Shown here: piece by piece, positions 18,503 to 30,122 of the stretch
Layout: every line of letters starts with the position of its first letter
Position numbering within the stretch: position 1 is the first letter of the stretch
Assembly (NCBI GenBank): GCA_963814975.1
Contig: CAWFFB010000022.1
Coordinates: 248,001 to 312,000 of the forward strand
Source of the DNA: CAVUXJ01 sp963814975
GTDB lineage: Bacteria > Acidobacteriota > Vicinamibacteria > Vicinamibacterales > CAVVIG01
Reading direction: 5' to 3'
Length of the DNA stretch: 64,000 nt
Made by a program: the position numbers and the translations under genes
The notes under the pieces: generated by a model
Told to the model about the DNA's origin: nothing
The model's input: only the letters and a program-made list of their open reading frames with translations
Databases searched by the model: none

Positions 18503-19277
18503 ATGAAGAGTCGCAAGTATTCCGTGGTCACACTGCTCATCGCGATCACATTAGTGGCTCTGGGCTGGGTGATGGCACAACGACAGTTCGCCCTGCAGCG
18601 GAGGGCCGCGTTTTTCTGATTCGACGGACTGCAAGAAGCCACCCCGATTCTCGAGAAGTACAGGCTCGACAGAAGCGGTTCTCGCGCAACACCGAAGAGT
18701 GGCTGATTCGCGACTACTTTCGGGACCGGCGCAACGGCGCCTTTCTGGATGTGGGCGCCAACGACTACCGGAACGAGAGCAACACCTATCTCGAGACCCA
18801 GCTCGGCTGGTCGGGCGTGGCCATCGATGCGCTCGAAGAATTCGCCGCGGGGTATCAGGAGCATCGGCCCCGAACCCAGTTCTTCGCGCTCCTTGCGTCG
18901 GACGTGGCGGACTTGACGGCGCAATTCTTCGTTCCCGACACGAACAAGCTGGTCACCTCGGTCAGCCGGAAGTTCACCGAAGACGAAGGACATCCAGGTG
19001 TCGCCCAAGCGGTTCCGACGACGACGCTAGACGTGGTGCTCGCGAAGGCCGGGCTCTCTCGGCTCGATTTCATGTCGATGGATATCGAGCTGTCGGAGCC
19101 AAAGGCGCTGGCCGGCTTCGACATCGATCGATTCCATCCTGCGCTCAGGTGTATCGAGGCCCACGAGGAAGTACGACAGCGAGATTCCTCGACTATTTTG
19201 CCCGTCACCGCTACACCGTCGTTGGACGGTACTTGCAGATCGATCCGAAGAGTCTCTATTTCGAGCCCCTCAACTAG
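18503..19277 (+). CDS. Membrane-anchored FkbM family methyltransferase (two frameshifts)
   Basis: The ATG at 18503 opens MKSRKYSVVTLLIAITLVAL, a single membrane anchor. After a frame change near 18610 the FkbM methyltransferase domain reads GAFLDVGANDYRNESNTYLE, a SAM-binding motif, then LGWSGVAIDALEEF and LDFMSMDIELSE. A second change near 19180 restores FLDYFARHRYTVVGRYLQID and the end at 19277. FkbM enzymes methylate sugars or small molecules, often in polysaccharide or glycolipid pathways. The substrate here is unknown. It converges with rlmI 71 bp downstream. Confidence 0.75.
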
Positions 19278-19348
19278 CGCATCCGTCAGTACCGCCACCC
19301 GGGCTCAATTGGGAGACCAGGCAGGGTACACGACGGGTGCCCGTAAGC

Positions 19349-20512
19349 TCACCCGACCTTCCGAAGGATGAAGCACTTCAGGTAGTACGTCTCCGGCACG
19401 CCGAGCAGGACCGGATGATCGCGACCCTGCATCCGCTTCTCGACCACCGTCACCTGCGCGCTGCGCGTCGAGGGCCGCGTCGAACACGATCTCGGCAAAC
19501 GCCGCCTCGCTGACGTGGTACGAGCAACTGCACGTGACCAGCGTGCCCCCGGGATTGAGCAGCTTCAGCGCGCGCAGGTTGATCTCCTTGTATCCGGCGG
19601 TAGCCTTCTCAACCGCCGCCTTGCTCTTGGCAAACGCGGGCGGGTCGAGCACGATCGTGTCGAAGCGCTCGCCGAGTCGCTCGAGGCCCCGCAACTCGTC
19701 GAACACGTTGCCGACACGCGCGTCGATATCGACGCCGTTCCGCCGGGCGTTCAGCCGCACCCGTGCGACCGCATCCTCGGAAATGTCGAATGCCTTCGCT
19801 CTCGCAGCACGTCTGCGCCGAGCTTCAGCGCGAACCCGCCGTGGTAGCTGAAACAGTCGAGCAACCGGCCCCGCGCGTAGAGCGCAGCGGCTTCACGGTT
19901 CTCGCGCTGATCGAGGAACAGACCGGTCTTCTGGCCGCGCCTGAGATCGACGTCGTACTCGATTCCGCCCTCGACCACGGTCACCGCCTCCGGCACGTCT
20001 CCGGCCAGCACGTCGACCCGTTGCTCGAGCCCTTCCAGAAGCCGCGCCCGCGGGTCGTTGCGCGCGAGGATCCCGCGTGGCTGCACCAGGTCTTGGAGCG
20101 TCGCGACGACAAGCGGCATCAGCCGGTCCATCCCCTGCGACAGCGCCTGCACGACGAGGTGCTCGCCGTACCGATCGATGACGAGTGACGGCAGAAGATC
20201 CGCCTCGCCGTGCACCAGCCGGTACGCCGTCGCCTTGATCGCAAGCGAGTCACGAAACGCGATCGCCGCCTCGATGCGACTCCTCACGAGCTCATCGTCG
20301 GCAGCGGCATCGCCGCGCGTCAGCATCCGGATCGCAATCTGCGACCGATCGCTGTACAGCGCGTGCCCGAGCGTCCGGCCACGCGGTCCCCGCACTACGA
20401 CCCGATCGCCGGCTTGCGCCTGCGAGTCGACCAGGTCGGCGCGATACACCCACGGGTGGCCGCTCTCGACTCGCTGCGCGCCGCGCGACGAAACGACGAC
20501 GGTTGGAATCAT
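19349..20512 (-). CDS. rlmI: 23S rRNA m5C methyltransferase RlmI-like (two frameshifts)
   Basis: The ATG at 20512 starts MIPTVVVSSRGAQRVESGHP, an N-terminal PUA domain (GHPWVYRADLV). The EEHD linker and Rossmann fold follow with GQKTGLFLDQRENR, LDCFSYHGGFAL and the catalytic region FDTIVLDPPAFAKSK. The end CSCSYHVSE then YYLKCFILRKVG matches RlmI/RlmK-type enzymes. The total of 388 codons fits RlmI (about 396). Frames change near 19800 and near 19460. It is divergent from rpiB across a 200-bp spacer filled with heptad repeats. Confidence 0.88.
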
Positions 20513-20534
20513 GATCTGAGACGTCGCCGTCCTG

Positions 20535-20690
20535 CGTTCGACGTGCTTCGTTCGTCGTGCGTCGTTCCCCGTTCCGAACGTCGAATCGCGTCGAACGTCG
20601 AACGCTGAACGCCGAACGCCGAACGCCGAACGCCGAACGCCGAACGCCGAACGCCGAACGCCGAACGCCGAACGCCGAACGCCGAACGAA
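20535..20690. repeat. Heptanucleotide inverted array between rlmI and rpiB
   Basis: The right arm has 11 perfect copies of GAACGCC (20607-20683), flanked by variants GAACGTC, GAACGCT and GAACGAA. The left arm (20535-20576) has six heptamers of the complementary type CGTTCNN/CGTGCNN. The arms meet at the palindrome CGTTCCGAACG (20570-20580). The whole 156-bp element fills the spacer between two divergent start codons, so it overlaps or flanks both promoters. Copy number should be prone to slippage. Confidence 0.9.
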
Positions 20691-20710
20691 CATCGTACAA
20701 TTACTGCCTC

Positions 20711-21154
20711 GTGCGCATTGCCATCGGCGCAGATCACGCCGGCTTTCTGCTCAAGGAGCACCTCAAGGCGACACTGCGGCGGCTCGGACATACCATCGAG
20801 GACTACGGCACGGACAGCGAGGAGCCGATCGATTACCCGCCGATCTGCCTCGCCGTGGCCAGGGCGGTGGCAGACGGACGGGCCGGGCGGGGCATCGTGC
20901 TCGGCGGCAGCGGACAGGGCGAACAGATCGTCGCCAACAAGGTCGTGGGGATCCGCGCGGCGCTCTGCAACGATCTGTACCTCGCGCGGCTCTCACGGGA
21001 GCACAACGACGCGAACGTGCTGGCGATGGGCGGACGTATCGTGGGCTTCGGGCTTGCCGATGAAATCGTCGCCCTCTGGTTGAAGACGCCGTTCGAAGGC
21101 GGACGACATCAGCGCCGGATCGAGCAGATCGCGGACGCGGAGCGGCAATCCTGA
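20711..21154 (+). CDS. rpiB: Ribose-5-phosphate isomerase B
   Basis: 147 residues from the GTG at 20711. It interconverts ribose 5-phosphate and ribulose 5-phosphate in the pentose phosphate pathway. The N-terminus IAIGADHAGFLLKEHL and the active-site stretch GIVLGGSGQGEQIVANK are RpiB/LacAB family hallmarks. The usual cysteine in the GSGxG region is replaced by Ser/Gly in this subgroup; a later RAALCNDLYLARLSREHNDAN supplies the other conserved part. It ends 2 bp before glyA, so the two are very likely co-transcribed. Confidence 0.93.
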   Translation: MRIAIGADHAGFLLKEHLKATLRRLGHTIEDYGTDSEEPIDYPPICLAVARAVADGRAGRGIVLGGSGQGEQIVANKVVGIRAALCNDLYLARLSREHNDANVLAMGGRIVGFGLADEIVALWLKTPFEGGRHQRRIEQIADAERQS

Positions 21155-21156
21155 TT

Positions 21157-22432
21157 ATGGCTACCGACATCTCGCCTCTCGCCATGTGGCGGTCGCTCGA
21201 CGAGGCCGACCCCGAGATTGCACAGGCAATCCGGCAGGAGGTCCAGCGACAGAACGACGGCCTCGAGCTGATCGCCTCTGAAAATTTCGTGAGCCGCGCC
21301 GTGCTCGAAGCAGCCGGATCGGTTTTGACCAACAAATACGCGGAAGGCTATCCGGGGCGGCGCTACTACGGCGGCTGCGAGTTCGTGGATGTCGCCGAAC
21401 GCTCCGCCATTGCGCGCGCGAAGACCCTGTTCGGAGCCGAGCACGTCAACGTTCAGCCGCATTCGGGAGCGCAGGCGAACATGTCGGTATACATGACGCT
21501 CCTCAAACCCGGCGATACGGTGCTCGGGATGAACCTCGCGCACGGCGGTCACCTGACCCACGGTCATCCGCTCAATTTTTCCGGCCAGCTCTACACGATC
21601 GTTCCCTATGGCGTGCGGAAAGACGACGAGCGCATCGACTACGACGAGCTCGATCGGCTGGCCGACCAGCACAGGCCGAAGATGATCATCGTCGGCGCCA
21701 GCGCGTATTCGCGGGTCATCGAATTCAGCCGGGTGCGCGCGGCGGCCGACCGGGTCGGCGCCGCGATGTTCACCGACATGGCGCACATCGCCGGGCTGGT
21801 CGCTGGCGGGGTGCACCCCAGCCCCGTCCCGGATTCCGATTTCGTGTCGACGACGACGCACAAGACCTTGCGCGGTCCGCGGGGCGGCATGGTGCTCTGT
21901 CGCGAGCAATATGCGAAGGAGCTCGATCGGGCGGTGTTTCCGGGGGTCCAGGGCGGGCCCCTCATGCACATCATCGCTGCGAAAGCGGTGTGCTTCAAGG
22001 AAGCGGCCGAACCGGGTTTCGCCGCGTACCAGCGTCAGGTCGTCGCCAATGCCAGCCGTCTTGCCAATGTAATCGCGTCGGCAGGATTTCGGCTCGTCAG
22101 CGGCGGCACCGACAACCACCTCATGCTCGTGGATGTCTTTTCAAAGGGCGTGACGGGCAAGACCGCCGAGACCGCCCTCGGGAAGGCCGGCATCACGGTC
22201 AACAAGAATGCAATTCCCTTCGATCAGAACCCGCCGATGGTTGCGAGCGGGATCCGCGTCGGCACGCCGGCCGTCACCACGCGCGGGATGCGCGAACCGG
22301 ACATGGACGCGGTCGGCGAACTGATCGCACGTGCCCTGAAAACCCCCGACGATGAAGGCGCTCTCGGAATGATCCGCGCCGAGGTGGAGAGGCTGTGCAG
22401 GAAGTTCCCTCTGTACCGGACCGGAAACCTGA
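21157..22432 (+). CDS. glyA: Serine hydroxymethyltransferase
   Basis: PLP enzyme converting serine and tetrahydrofolate to glycine and methylene-THF. ELIASENFVS, EGYPGRRYYGG and VNVQPHSGAQAN are family landmarks. The PLP lysine lies in STTTHKTLRGPRGG, and IPFDQNPPMVASGIRVGTPA ends the catalytic core. The expected C-terminus is around LCRKFPLY (22415). In the given sequence the frame has no stop there and continues into the helicase gene. A one-base indel would end glyA at the TGA at 22430-22432, which I use as an approximate end. Confidence 0.93.
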
Positions 22433-22440
22433 AAGCCGGG

Positions 22441-24439
22441 TCGACCACGAAGGTCGACGGCCTGATCGCCTGCAGCGTCGACATCTTTGCCGCCGACGGC
22501 CCGCTGGCGCGGGCATTGCCGGCTTTCGAGCCGCGCACGGGGCAGGTGGCGATGGCAGCCGCCGTCGCCAACGTCCTCGAAAACGGGGGCGTTCTGCTGG
22601 CCGAAGCGGGTACCGGCACAGGAAAGACGCTGGCGTACCTCATTCCCGCGATCTTGAGCCGGCACCGGGTCCTCATCTCCACAGGTACGAAGAACCTTCA
22701 AGAACAGATCTTCTTCAAGGACATCCCGGTGCTGCGCGATGCGCTCGCGGTGCCGTTCACCGCGACCTGCATGAAGGGGCGCGCGAACTACCTGTGCCTG
22801 CACCGTCTCGATCGGCTGAACGAGGCGCCCGGCGCCGCGGACCCGGGCGTGTTCCTCCCGATGATCCGGGAGTGGTCCGGACGTACCGGAGACGGGCGAT
22901 CGCGCGGAGCTCGAGGACTTGCCTGAAGATCTGCCGTTCTGGAGCGAAGTGTCCGCCACGGCTGAAACGTGTCTCGGCACCGAATGCCCGCGGTACGACG
23001 ACTGCTTTGTCACCCGGGTGCGCCAGCGCGCGGCGTCATCCGACATCGTGATCGTCAATCATCACTTGTTGTGTGCGGACGCCGCCGTCCGGCAGAACGC
23101 GTATGGCGAGGTCATTCCTGCGTGCACCCATGCGATTGTCGATGAGGCCCATCAGCTGGAGGATGTCGCCACCCAGTATTTCGGGTTTTCGATCAGCAAC
23201 TATCGGATCGAGGATCTCGCGCGCGACATCGAGCGGCTTGCGGCAACACGCGCTGGCGAGCGCCGGAAGGATCGCGACGCGATTGCCAAGGCGGTCGCTT
23301 GCCTGCGCGACCACGCCCGCGCATTTTTTCTCGAATTGAGCCTCGTCCACCGCGCGACGGCCCACGGCAGAGAAGATCGAGTGCGCGCGACCGACGCCAC
23401 ACTTGCGGACGTCCGCGAGCCCGCAGCAGACCTGGCGGGCGCGCTCGATCTCGTCGAGTCGACGCTCGCGCTGCTCGGGAAAGCACGCGCAGAACACGAG
23501 GATGATGCGACGCCGGCCCACGATCCGGAGGCCCTCGCTCGGCGCACGCGCGAAGTTCGCGACGAGCTCCGGTTCCTGCTCCGCGCCGGCGACCCGGAGT
23601 ATGTGTACTTCGTGGAGTCCCGTGGCCGAGGGGTCTTCCTGCGCGCGGCGCCGATTGACGTGTCCGCCATCGTGCGCGAGCTGTTGCTCGACCGGATGCG
23701 CGCCACGGTGCTCACATCGGCGACCCTGACCGTCGACGGGACGTTCGGCTACATCCGCGACCGGCTGGGCATCAGGACGGCAGACGAGGTGCAGCTGCCT
23801 TCGGAATTCGACTTCACGCGGCAGGCGATTCTGTACCTGCCGCCGCGGATGCCGGATCCGCGATCGCCCGAGTTCGCGATCGCCGCCGGGCAGCAGGTCA
23901 TCGAGATCCTGCGACGGACCCGCGGTCGCGCCTTCGTGCTGTTCACAAGCTACGCAGCGCTCCGAACGGTGCAGGCGATTGCCGAGATGGCGCTCGACTA
24001 CCCGATCCTCGTCCAGGGCATGGCCCCTCGCACCGAGCTGCTCAAACGATTTCGCGAAACGCCCCATGCCGTCCTGTTCGCCACCTCGAGCTTCTGGCAG
24101 GGCGTCGACGTCGTCGGCGAGGCGTTGAGTTGCGTGATCGTCGACAAGCTGCCGTTCGCTTCGCCGGGCGATCCCATCACCAGCGCCAGGATGGATGCGA
24201 TTCGCGCCCGGGGAGGCGAGCCCTTCGGGGAGTACCAGGTGCCGCTCGCCATCCTGACGCTTCAGCAGGGGCTGGGACGTCTGATCAGGCACCGCCAGGA
24301 TCGCGGCCTGCTGGCGGTGCTCGACCCGCGCTTGCGCACCAAGGGATACGGTCGCCGGTTCATGGAGTCGCTGCCGCCCGCCCCGGTCGTGCACGAGCTG
24401 CGGGCGGTTGAAGGATTTTTCAATGGTGTAAGATGTTAG
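22441..24439 (+). CDS. DinG/XPD-type Fe-S helicase (frameshifted; start uncertain)
   Basis: Superfamily 2 helicase of the DinG type. The N-terminus VDIFAADGPLARALP leads to Walker A EAGTGTGKTLAYL and the DEAH box IVDEAHQLED. Four cysteines in CMKGRANYLC and TCLGTECPRYDDC match the Fe-S cluster of DinG/XPD helicases. VLTSATLTVDG and the C-terminal QGLGRLIRH are motifs of the second RecA domain. The frame changes near 22895 between EWSGRT and DRAELEDLPED. No ATG/GTG separates it from glyA in the same frame, so its true start is unresolved; it could overlap the glyA 3' end. Likely role: DNA repair or R-loop processing. Confidence 0.85.
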
Positions 24440-24514
24440 CCGAGGCGTTTGCCTAGAATTCGCGAATTGACCGCCGCCGCCGGGTGTCGGGATTTTGTTA
24501 CTGGAGGAGGAATT

Positions 24515-25468
24515 ATGGTCCGCCGATATGGCTGGCCGCTATGGCTGCTACTCGCCGTGGTGGGCACCGCTCTGGCCGTCGCCCCGTCCGCTTCGGCTCA
24601 AACCAGTGGAACGGTGCGTGGGATTGTCACGGACGCCAACGGCCAACCGGTCGAAAACGCCACCGTGACGATCACGGGAGAGGCCACAGGGCGCAAGTAC
24701 CAGAGCAAAACGAATCGGCGAGGTGAGTTCATTCAGATCGGGCTGACCGTCGGCCCGTATGTGCTCGTCGCCGAAAAGGACAAGCTGGCGTCCGAGCCGG
24801 CCAAGGCAGCGGTGCGCAACTCCGCGCCCGCCAGTGTCAGCCTGACCTTGGGCGCCGCTCCCTCGGCCGCGGCCAGCAAGGAATCGACCACGTTCGGCGA
24901 AGGTGTGGCATTGAGCACGGCCGGCAAGCACGCAGAAGCGATTGAGAAGTTCAACGCGGGCATCGTCGCGAATCCTGCCTGCTTCGAGTGCTACAACAAC
25001 ATCGGCTACTCGTATACCCAGATGAAGGAGTACGACAAGGCCGAGGCCGCGTACAAGCAAGCGGCCGAGCTCAAGCCTGACAATGCGACGGCGTGGAACG
25101 GACTCGCCAACATCTACAACGCGCAGCGGAAGTTCGACCTCGCGGTCGAGGCCAGCAAGAAGGCCACGGACCTCTCGGGGGGCGGCGGCGCAGCGTCCGC
25201 TGGCGGCGGTGGTAACGCCGACGCGATGTACAACCAGGGTGTCATCCTGTGGAACGGCGGGAAGGTCGCCGACGCGAAGAAGCAGTTCGAGGCGGCGATT
25301 CAGGCGAATCCCAGCCATGCCGAGGCCCACTATCAGCTTGGGATGGCGCTCGTCAACGAAGGCAACCTTGCTGGAGCGGGCAGCGAGTTCGAGACCTACT
25401 TGAAGCTCTCGCCTGACGGCCCGAACGCAGCGACGGCCAAGTCTCTCGTAGCGCAGCTCAAGAAGTAG
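24515..25468 (+). CDS. Secreted TPR protein with carboxypeptidase-regulatory domain
   Basis: 317 residues from the ATG at 24515, which has a strong GGAGGAGG ribosome-binding site. A signal peptide (to ASAQ near residue 29) precedes a carboxypeptidase-regulatory-like fold (GTVRGIVTDANGQPVENATV). Three or more TPR repeats follow (AIEKFNAGIVANPACFECY, AEAAYKQAAELKPDNATAW, AKKQFEAAIQANPSHAEAHY), split by a glycine-rich linker GGGGAASAGGGG. Likely a periplasmic scaffold, possibly for envelope assembly. Its partner is unknown. The frame is intact, and yggS follows after 4 bp. Confidence 0.8.
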   Translation: MVRRYGWPLWLLLAVVGTALAVAPSASAQTSGTVRGIVTDANGQPVENATVTITGEATGRKYQSKTNRRGEFIQIGLTVGPYVLVAEKDKLASEPAKAAVRNSAPASVSLTLGAAPSAAASKESTTFGEGVALSTAGKHAEAIEKFNAGIVANPACFECYNNIGYSYTQMKEYDKAEAAYKQAAELKPDNATAWNGLANIYNAQRKFDLAVEASKKATDLSGGGGAASAGGGGNADAMYNQGVILWNGGKVADAKKQFEAAIQANPSHAEAHYQLGMALVNEGNLAGAGSEFETYLKLSPDGPNAATAKSLVAQLKK

Positions 25469-25472
25469 CCGG

Positions 25473-26186
<714 letters not shown>

Positions 26187-26298
26187 CGGCCTTGGCGGCG
26201 GCTGCCGCCCTATTGCGGGGAACTCTCGCAACCGATACAAAAAACCAGAGCGTCCAGCCCCGCGACAGTGCAGGCGGCTGGGTCCGACGAGACCACAC

Positions 26299-26865
26299 AT
26301 GAATGTCAGCCCCCTCGATTTGCGACAGCAGCGTTTTCAGACCTCGTTTCGAGGCTTCAACCGGGTGGAGGTCACCGCGTTCCTCCAGGCAGTCGCCGAC
26401 GACTACGAGCAGGCGCTCCGCGAAACCGATCGGCTGCGCCAGGATCTCTCGCGCACCGAGGCGATCCTCAATGAGCACCGCGAGCACGAAAAGAGCCTCA
26501 AGACCACCCTGCTGGCAGCCCAGAAGCTGGCAGACGACATCAAGGCTGGCGCCGCGAGCGAGGCGCAGCGCATCATCCGCGAAGCCCAGGGGCGGTCGGA
26601 TCTGCTGCTCGAGAAGACACAGGCACGCGTCGAGGACATCCAGCGCGAAATCGACGGCCTCAAGCTGAAGCGCCGCGACGTCGAAACCTCGATCGAAGCG
26701 AGCATCCAGACGCTGCGCAACACGCTGGAGTTCGTTCGTGAGCAGGAAACGCGGGAGCGCGAGGACAAGATTCTGCTTCACCGCCCGCGCCACGCGGAGA
26801 TCTTCGAAGTCCAGGACACCCGGATCGCCGCACTGGAAGAGAGGCAGGACGCCAAAGCCCGTTGA
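26299..26865 (+). CDS. DivIVA-domain coiled-coil protein
   Basis: 188 residues. The N-terminus NVSPLDLRQQRFQTSFRGFN is the DivIVA lipid-binding motif, which targets negatively curved membrane. Residues 40-150 are a predicted coiled coil rich in Glu, Gln, Arg and Lys (LRQDLSRTEAILNEHREHEK). DivIVA proteins organise poles or septa. In this non-Gram-positive context a role in cell shape or division is inferred. Its 3' end overlaps the yggU start by 4 bp. Confidence 0.85.
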   Translation: MNVSPLDLRQQRFQTSFRGFNRVEVTAFLQAVADDYEQALRETDRLRQDLSRTEAILNEHREHEKSLKTTLLAAQKLADDIKAGAASEAQRIIREAQGRSDLLLEKTQARVEDIQREIDGLKLKRRDVETSIEASIQTLRNTLEFVREQETREREDKILLHRPRHAEIFEVQDTRIAALEERQDAKAR

Positions 26866-27143
26866 TTGCGGAGACGCCCGCGGGCATCGAGCTCGATGTT
26901 CGAGTCATTCCCCGTGCGAAGAAATCAGCCCTCGGCGGCGTGCGCGACGGCGCGGTGCTGATCCGGATTGCCGCCCCTCCAGTCGCGAACGCGGCCAATG
27001 ACGCGCTCATCTCGTTCCTGAGCGACATCCTCCAGGTGCCGCGCCGCGCGATTCGCATCGTCAGCGGCGAGCGCGCCCGCCACAAGCGAGTCGCCGTCGA
27101 CGGTCTCGACCCGGACCTTGCCAGGGCGCATCTCCAACTGTAA
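26862..27143 (+). CDS. DUF167 (YggU) family protein
   Basis: 93 residues from a TTG at 26862 that overlaps the divIVA stop. VRVIPRAKKSALGGVRDGAV, the APPVANAANDALISFL motif and a basic GERARHKRVAV stretch identify the DUF167/YggU family, whose function is unknown. The coupling to divIVA and yggS is typical of this family's neighbourhood. The frame is intact. Confidence 0.88.
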   Translation: MIAETPAGIELDVRVIPRAKKSALGGVRDGAVLIRIAAPPVANAANDALISFLSDILQVPRRAIRIVSGERARHKRVAVDGLDPDLARAHLQL

Positions 27144-27158
27144 CGCGCCGGATGACGA

Positions 27159-27501
27159 CTACCGCTTCGGGGTGAGCACGTAGCTCTCGACCGCCAGCGT
27201 GAAGGGCCAGTCTCGGATGTAGCCTGGCAGGATCGTGATCGGCTTGACATACGAGCCGTCGATGAACCGGCGGCGTGTACTCGGTCCGAATCGTGAGCTG
27301 CTTCATCGGTGAGCGGTACGTCGTACCTGGCCGCCAGCTCCAGCACGCGCTGTCGCAACTGCGCGTCGCTCTGACTGCTGTCGATCGCCGCGTCGCTGCA
27401 CCGAGTCGGAAAACCTGTAGTGCGCCACGTATTCCAGTCCCAGCCGCCAGGCGGCGTTGGCGATGAGCGCCACGACTAGCGAGCTTGATGATCAGCTTCA
27501 T
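27159..27501 (-). CDS. Small membrane-anchored protein (DUF4845-like; broken frame)
   Basis: The start ATG at 27501 overlaps the lepB stop (ATGA). The combined frames give an N-terminal membrane segment (MKLIIKLA followed by VALIANAAWRLGLEY), then VQRRAIDSSQSDAQLRQRVLELAARYDVPL and LTIRTEYTPPV, ending GYIRDWPFTLAVESYVLTPKR. At least three frame changes occur in 340 bp, so the exact sequence is unreliable. Similar small proteins follow lepB in related genomes and some are classed as DUF4845; that link is tentative. Confidence 0.5.
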
Positions 27502-28199
27502 CGTATCTGGCGCAGCATGCGATCCCAGCGAGTGCGCGTGAAGAAGTGCGTGAACACCGACAACGCGCCCTTCACCATCCCGGTCGCATCCGCCGGCTGG
27601 TAGTCCGACGCATCAGCATCGTACGACCAGTAAATCAGGAGCGCCTTCCCCTTGATGTGCCCGCGAGGCAGGAACCCCCAATAGCGGCTGTCCTGCGAGT
27701 TGTCGCGGTTGTCCCCCATGACGAAATACTGATCGGCCGGCACCGTGACGGGGCCGTAGCGGTCGCGGACGTCGAACGAGGTGACTTCCTGCAGATCGAC
27801 GGCCGACGGCGCCGGCTGCAGATAATGCGCGTATGGCTCTTCGAGCGCCGTTCCGTTGATGTAGACCTTCTTCTGCCGCAGCTCGACAGTCTCCCCGGGC
27901 AGGCCGATGACCCGCTTGATGAAGTCGCGATCCGGTTCCTCGGGATACTTGAAGACGATCACGTCGCGGCGGTGAATCGTGCCGATCGGCAGCAGCGCGC
28001 GCTCGACGTTGGACAGGGTGGGTCCGAACACGAACTTGTTCACCAGCAAATGGTCGCCGATGAGCAGGTTCTCCTCCATCGATCCGGTCGGGATCTTGAA
28101 GGCCTGCACCACGAAGGTGCGGACGAACAGCGCGAGGATCACCGCAATGACGATCGACTCGAAATACTCGCGCGCCGTGGATTTCTTGAATTCGGGCAT
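27498..28199 (-). CDS. lepB: Signal peptidase I
   Basis: 233 residues. Type I signal peptidase cleaves Sec/Tat signal peptides at the outer face of the inner membrane. One N-terminal membrane helix (IVIAVILALFVRTFVVQAF) is followed by the catalytic serine in IPTGSMEENLL and the catalytic lysine in FIKRVIGLPGE. MGDNRDNSQDSRYWGFLP is the conserved box E. The frame is intact. It lies downstream of lepA across a 62-bp spacer full of heptad repeats and overlaps the next small gene by 4 bp. Confidence 0.96.
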   Translation of the reverse strand: MPEFKKSTAREYFESIVIAVILALFVRTFVVQAFKIPTGSMEENLLIGDHLLVNKFVFGPTLSNVERALLPIGTIHRRDVIVFKYPEEPDRDFIKRVIGLPGETVELRQKKVYINGTALEEPYAHYLQPAPSAVDLQEVTSFDVRDRYGPVTVPADQYFVMGDNRDNSQDSRYWGFLPRGHIKGKALLIYWSYDADASDYQPADATGMVKGALSVFTHFFTRTRWDRMLRQIR

Positions 28200-28201
28200 G
28201 T

Positions 28202-28257
28202 TCAGCGATCAGCCATCAGCGATCAGCCGTCAGCTCTGAAAGCCGAGAGCTGAAAGC
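28202..28257. repeat. Eight in-register heptamers in the lepA-lepB spacer
   Basis: Positions 28202-28257 are eight consecutive 7-mers without a register slip. Five are TCAGCNN (28202-28236) and three are TGAAAGC/CGAGAGC (28237-28257). The junction can fold (GCTCT with AGAGC). The array nearly fills the 62-bp spacer between the lepA stop and the lepB start. Confidence 0.85.
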
Positions 28258-28261
28258 GGGT

Positions 28262-30072
<1,811 letters not shown>

Positions 30073-30122
30073 ATCGCTGGTGCCTGGGGCGTGGCTGCTC
30101 AGGTACCGGGCTGGATCCCACG

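Noticed and set aside
20607..20683. CRISPR array
   Set aside because: The units are 7 bp and directly adjacent, with no spacers and no cas genes.
20509..20700. Proteins with repeated GVRRSAF or AERRTPN motifs
   Set aside because: They are translations of the 7-bp DNA repeat; a 21-bp period gives the 7-residue period. No start signal or family supports them.
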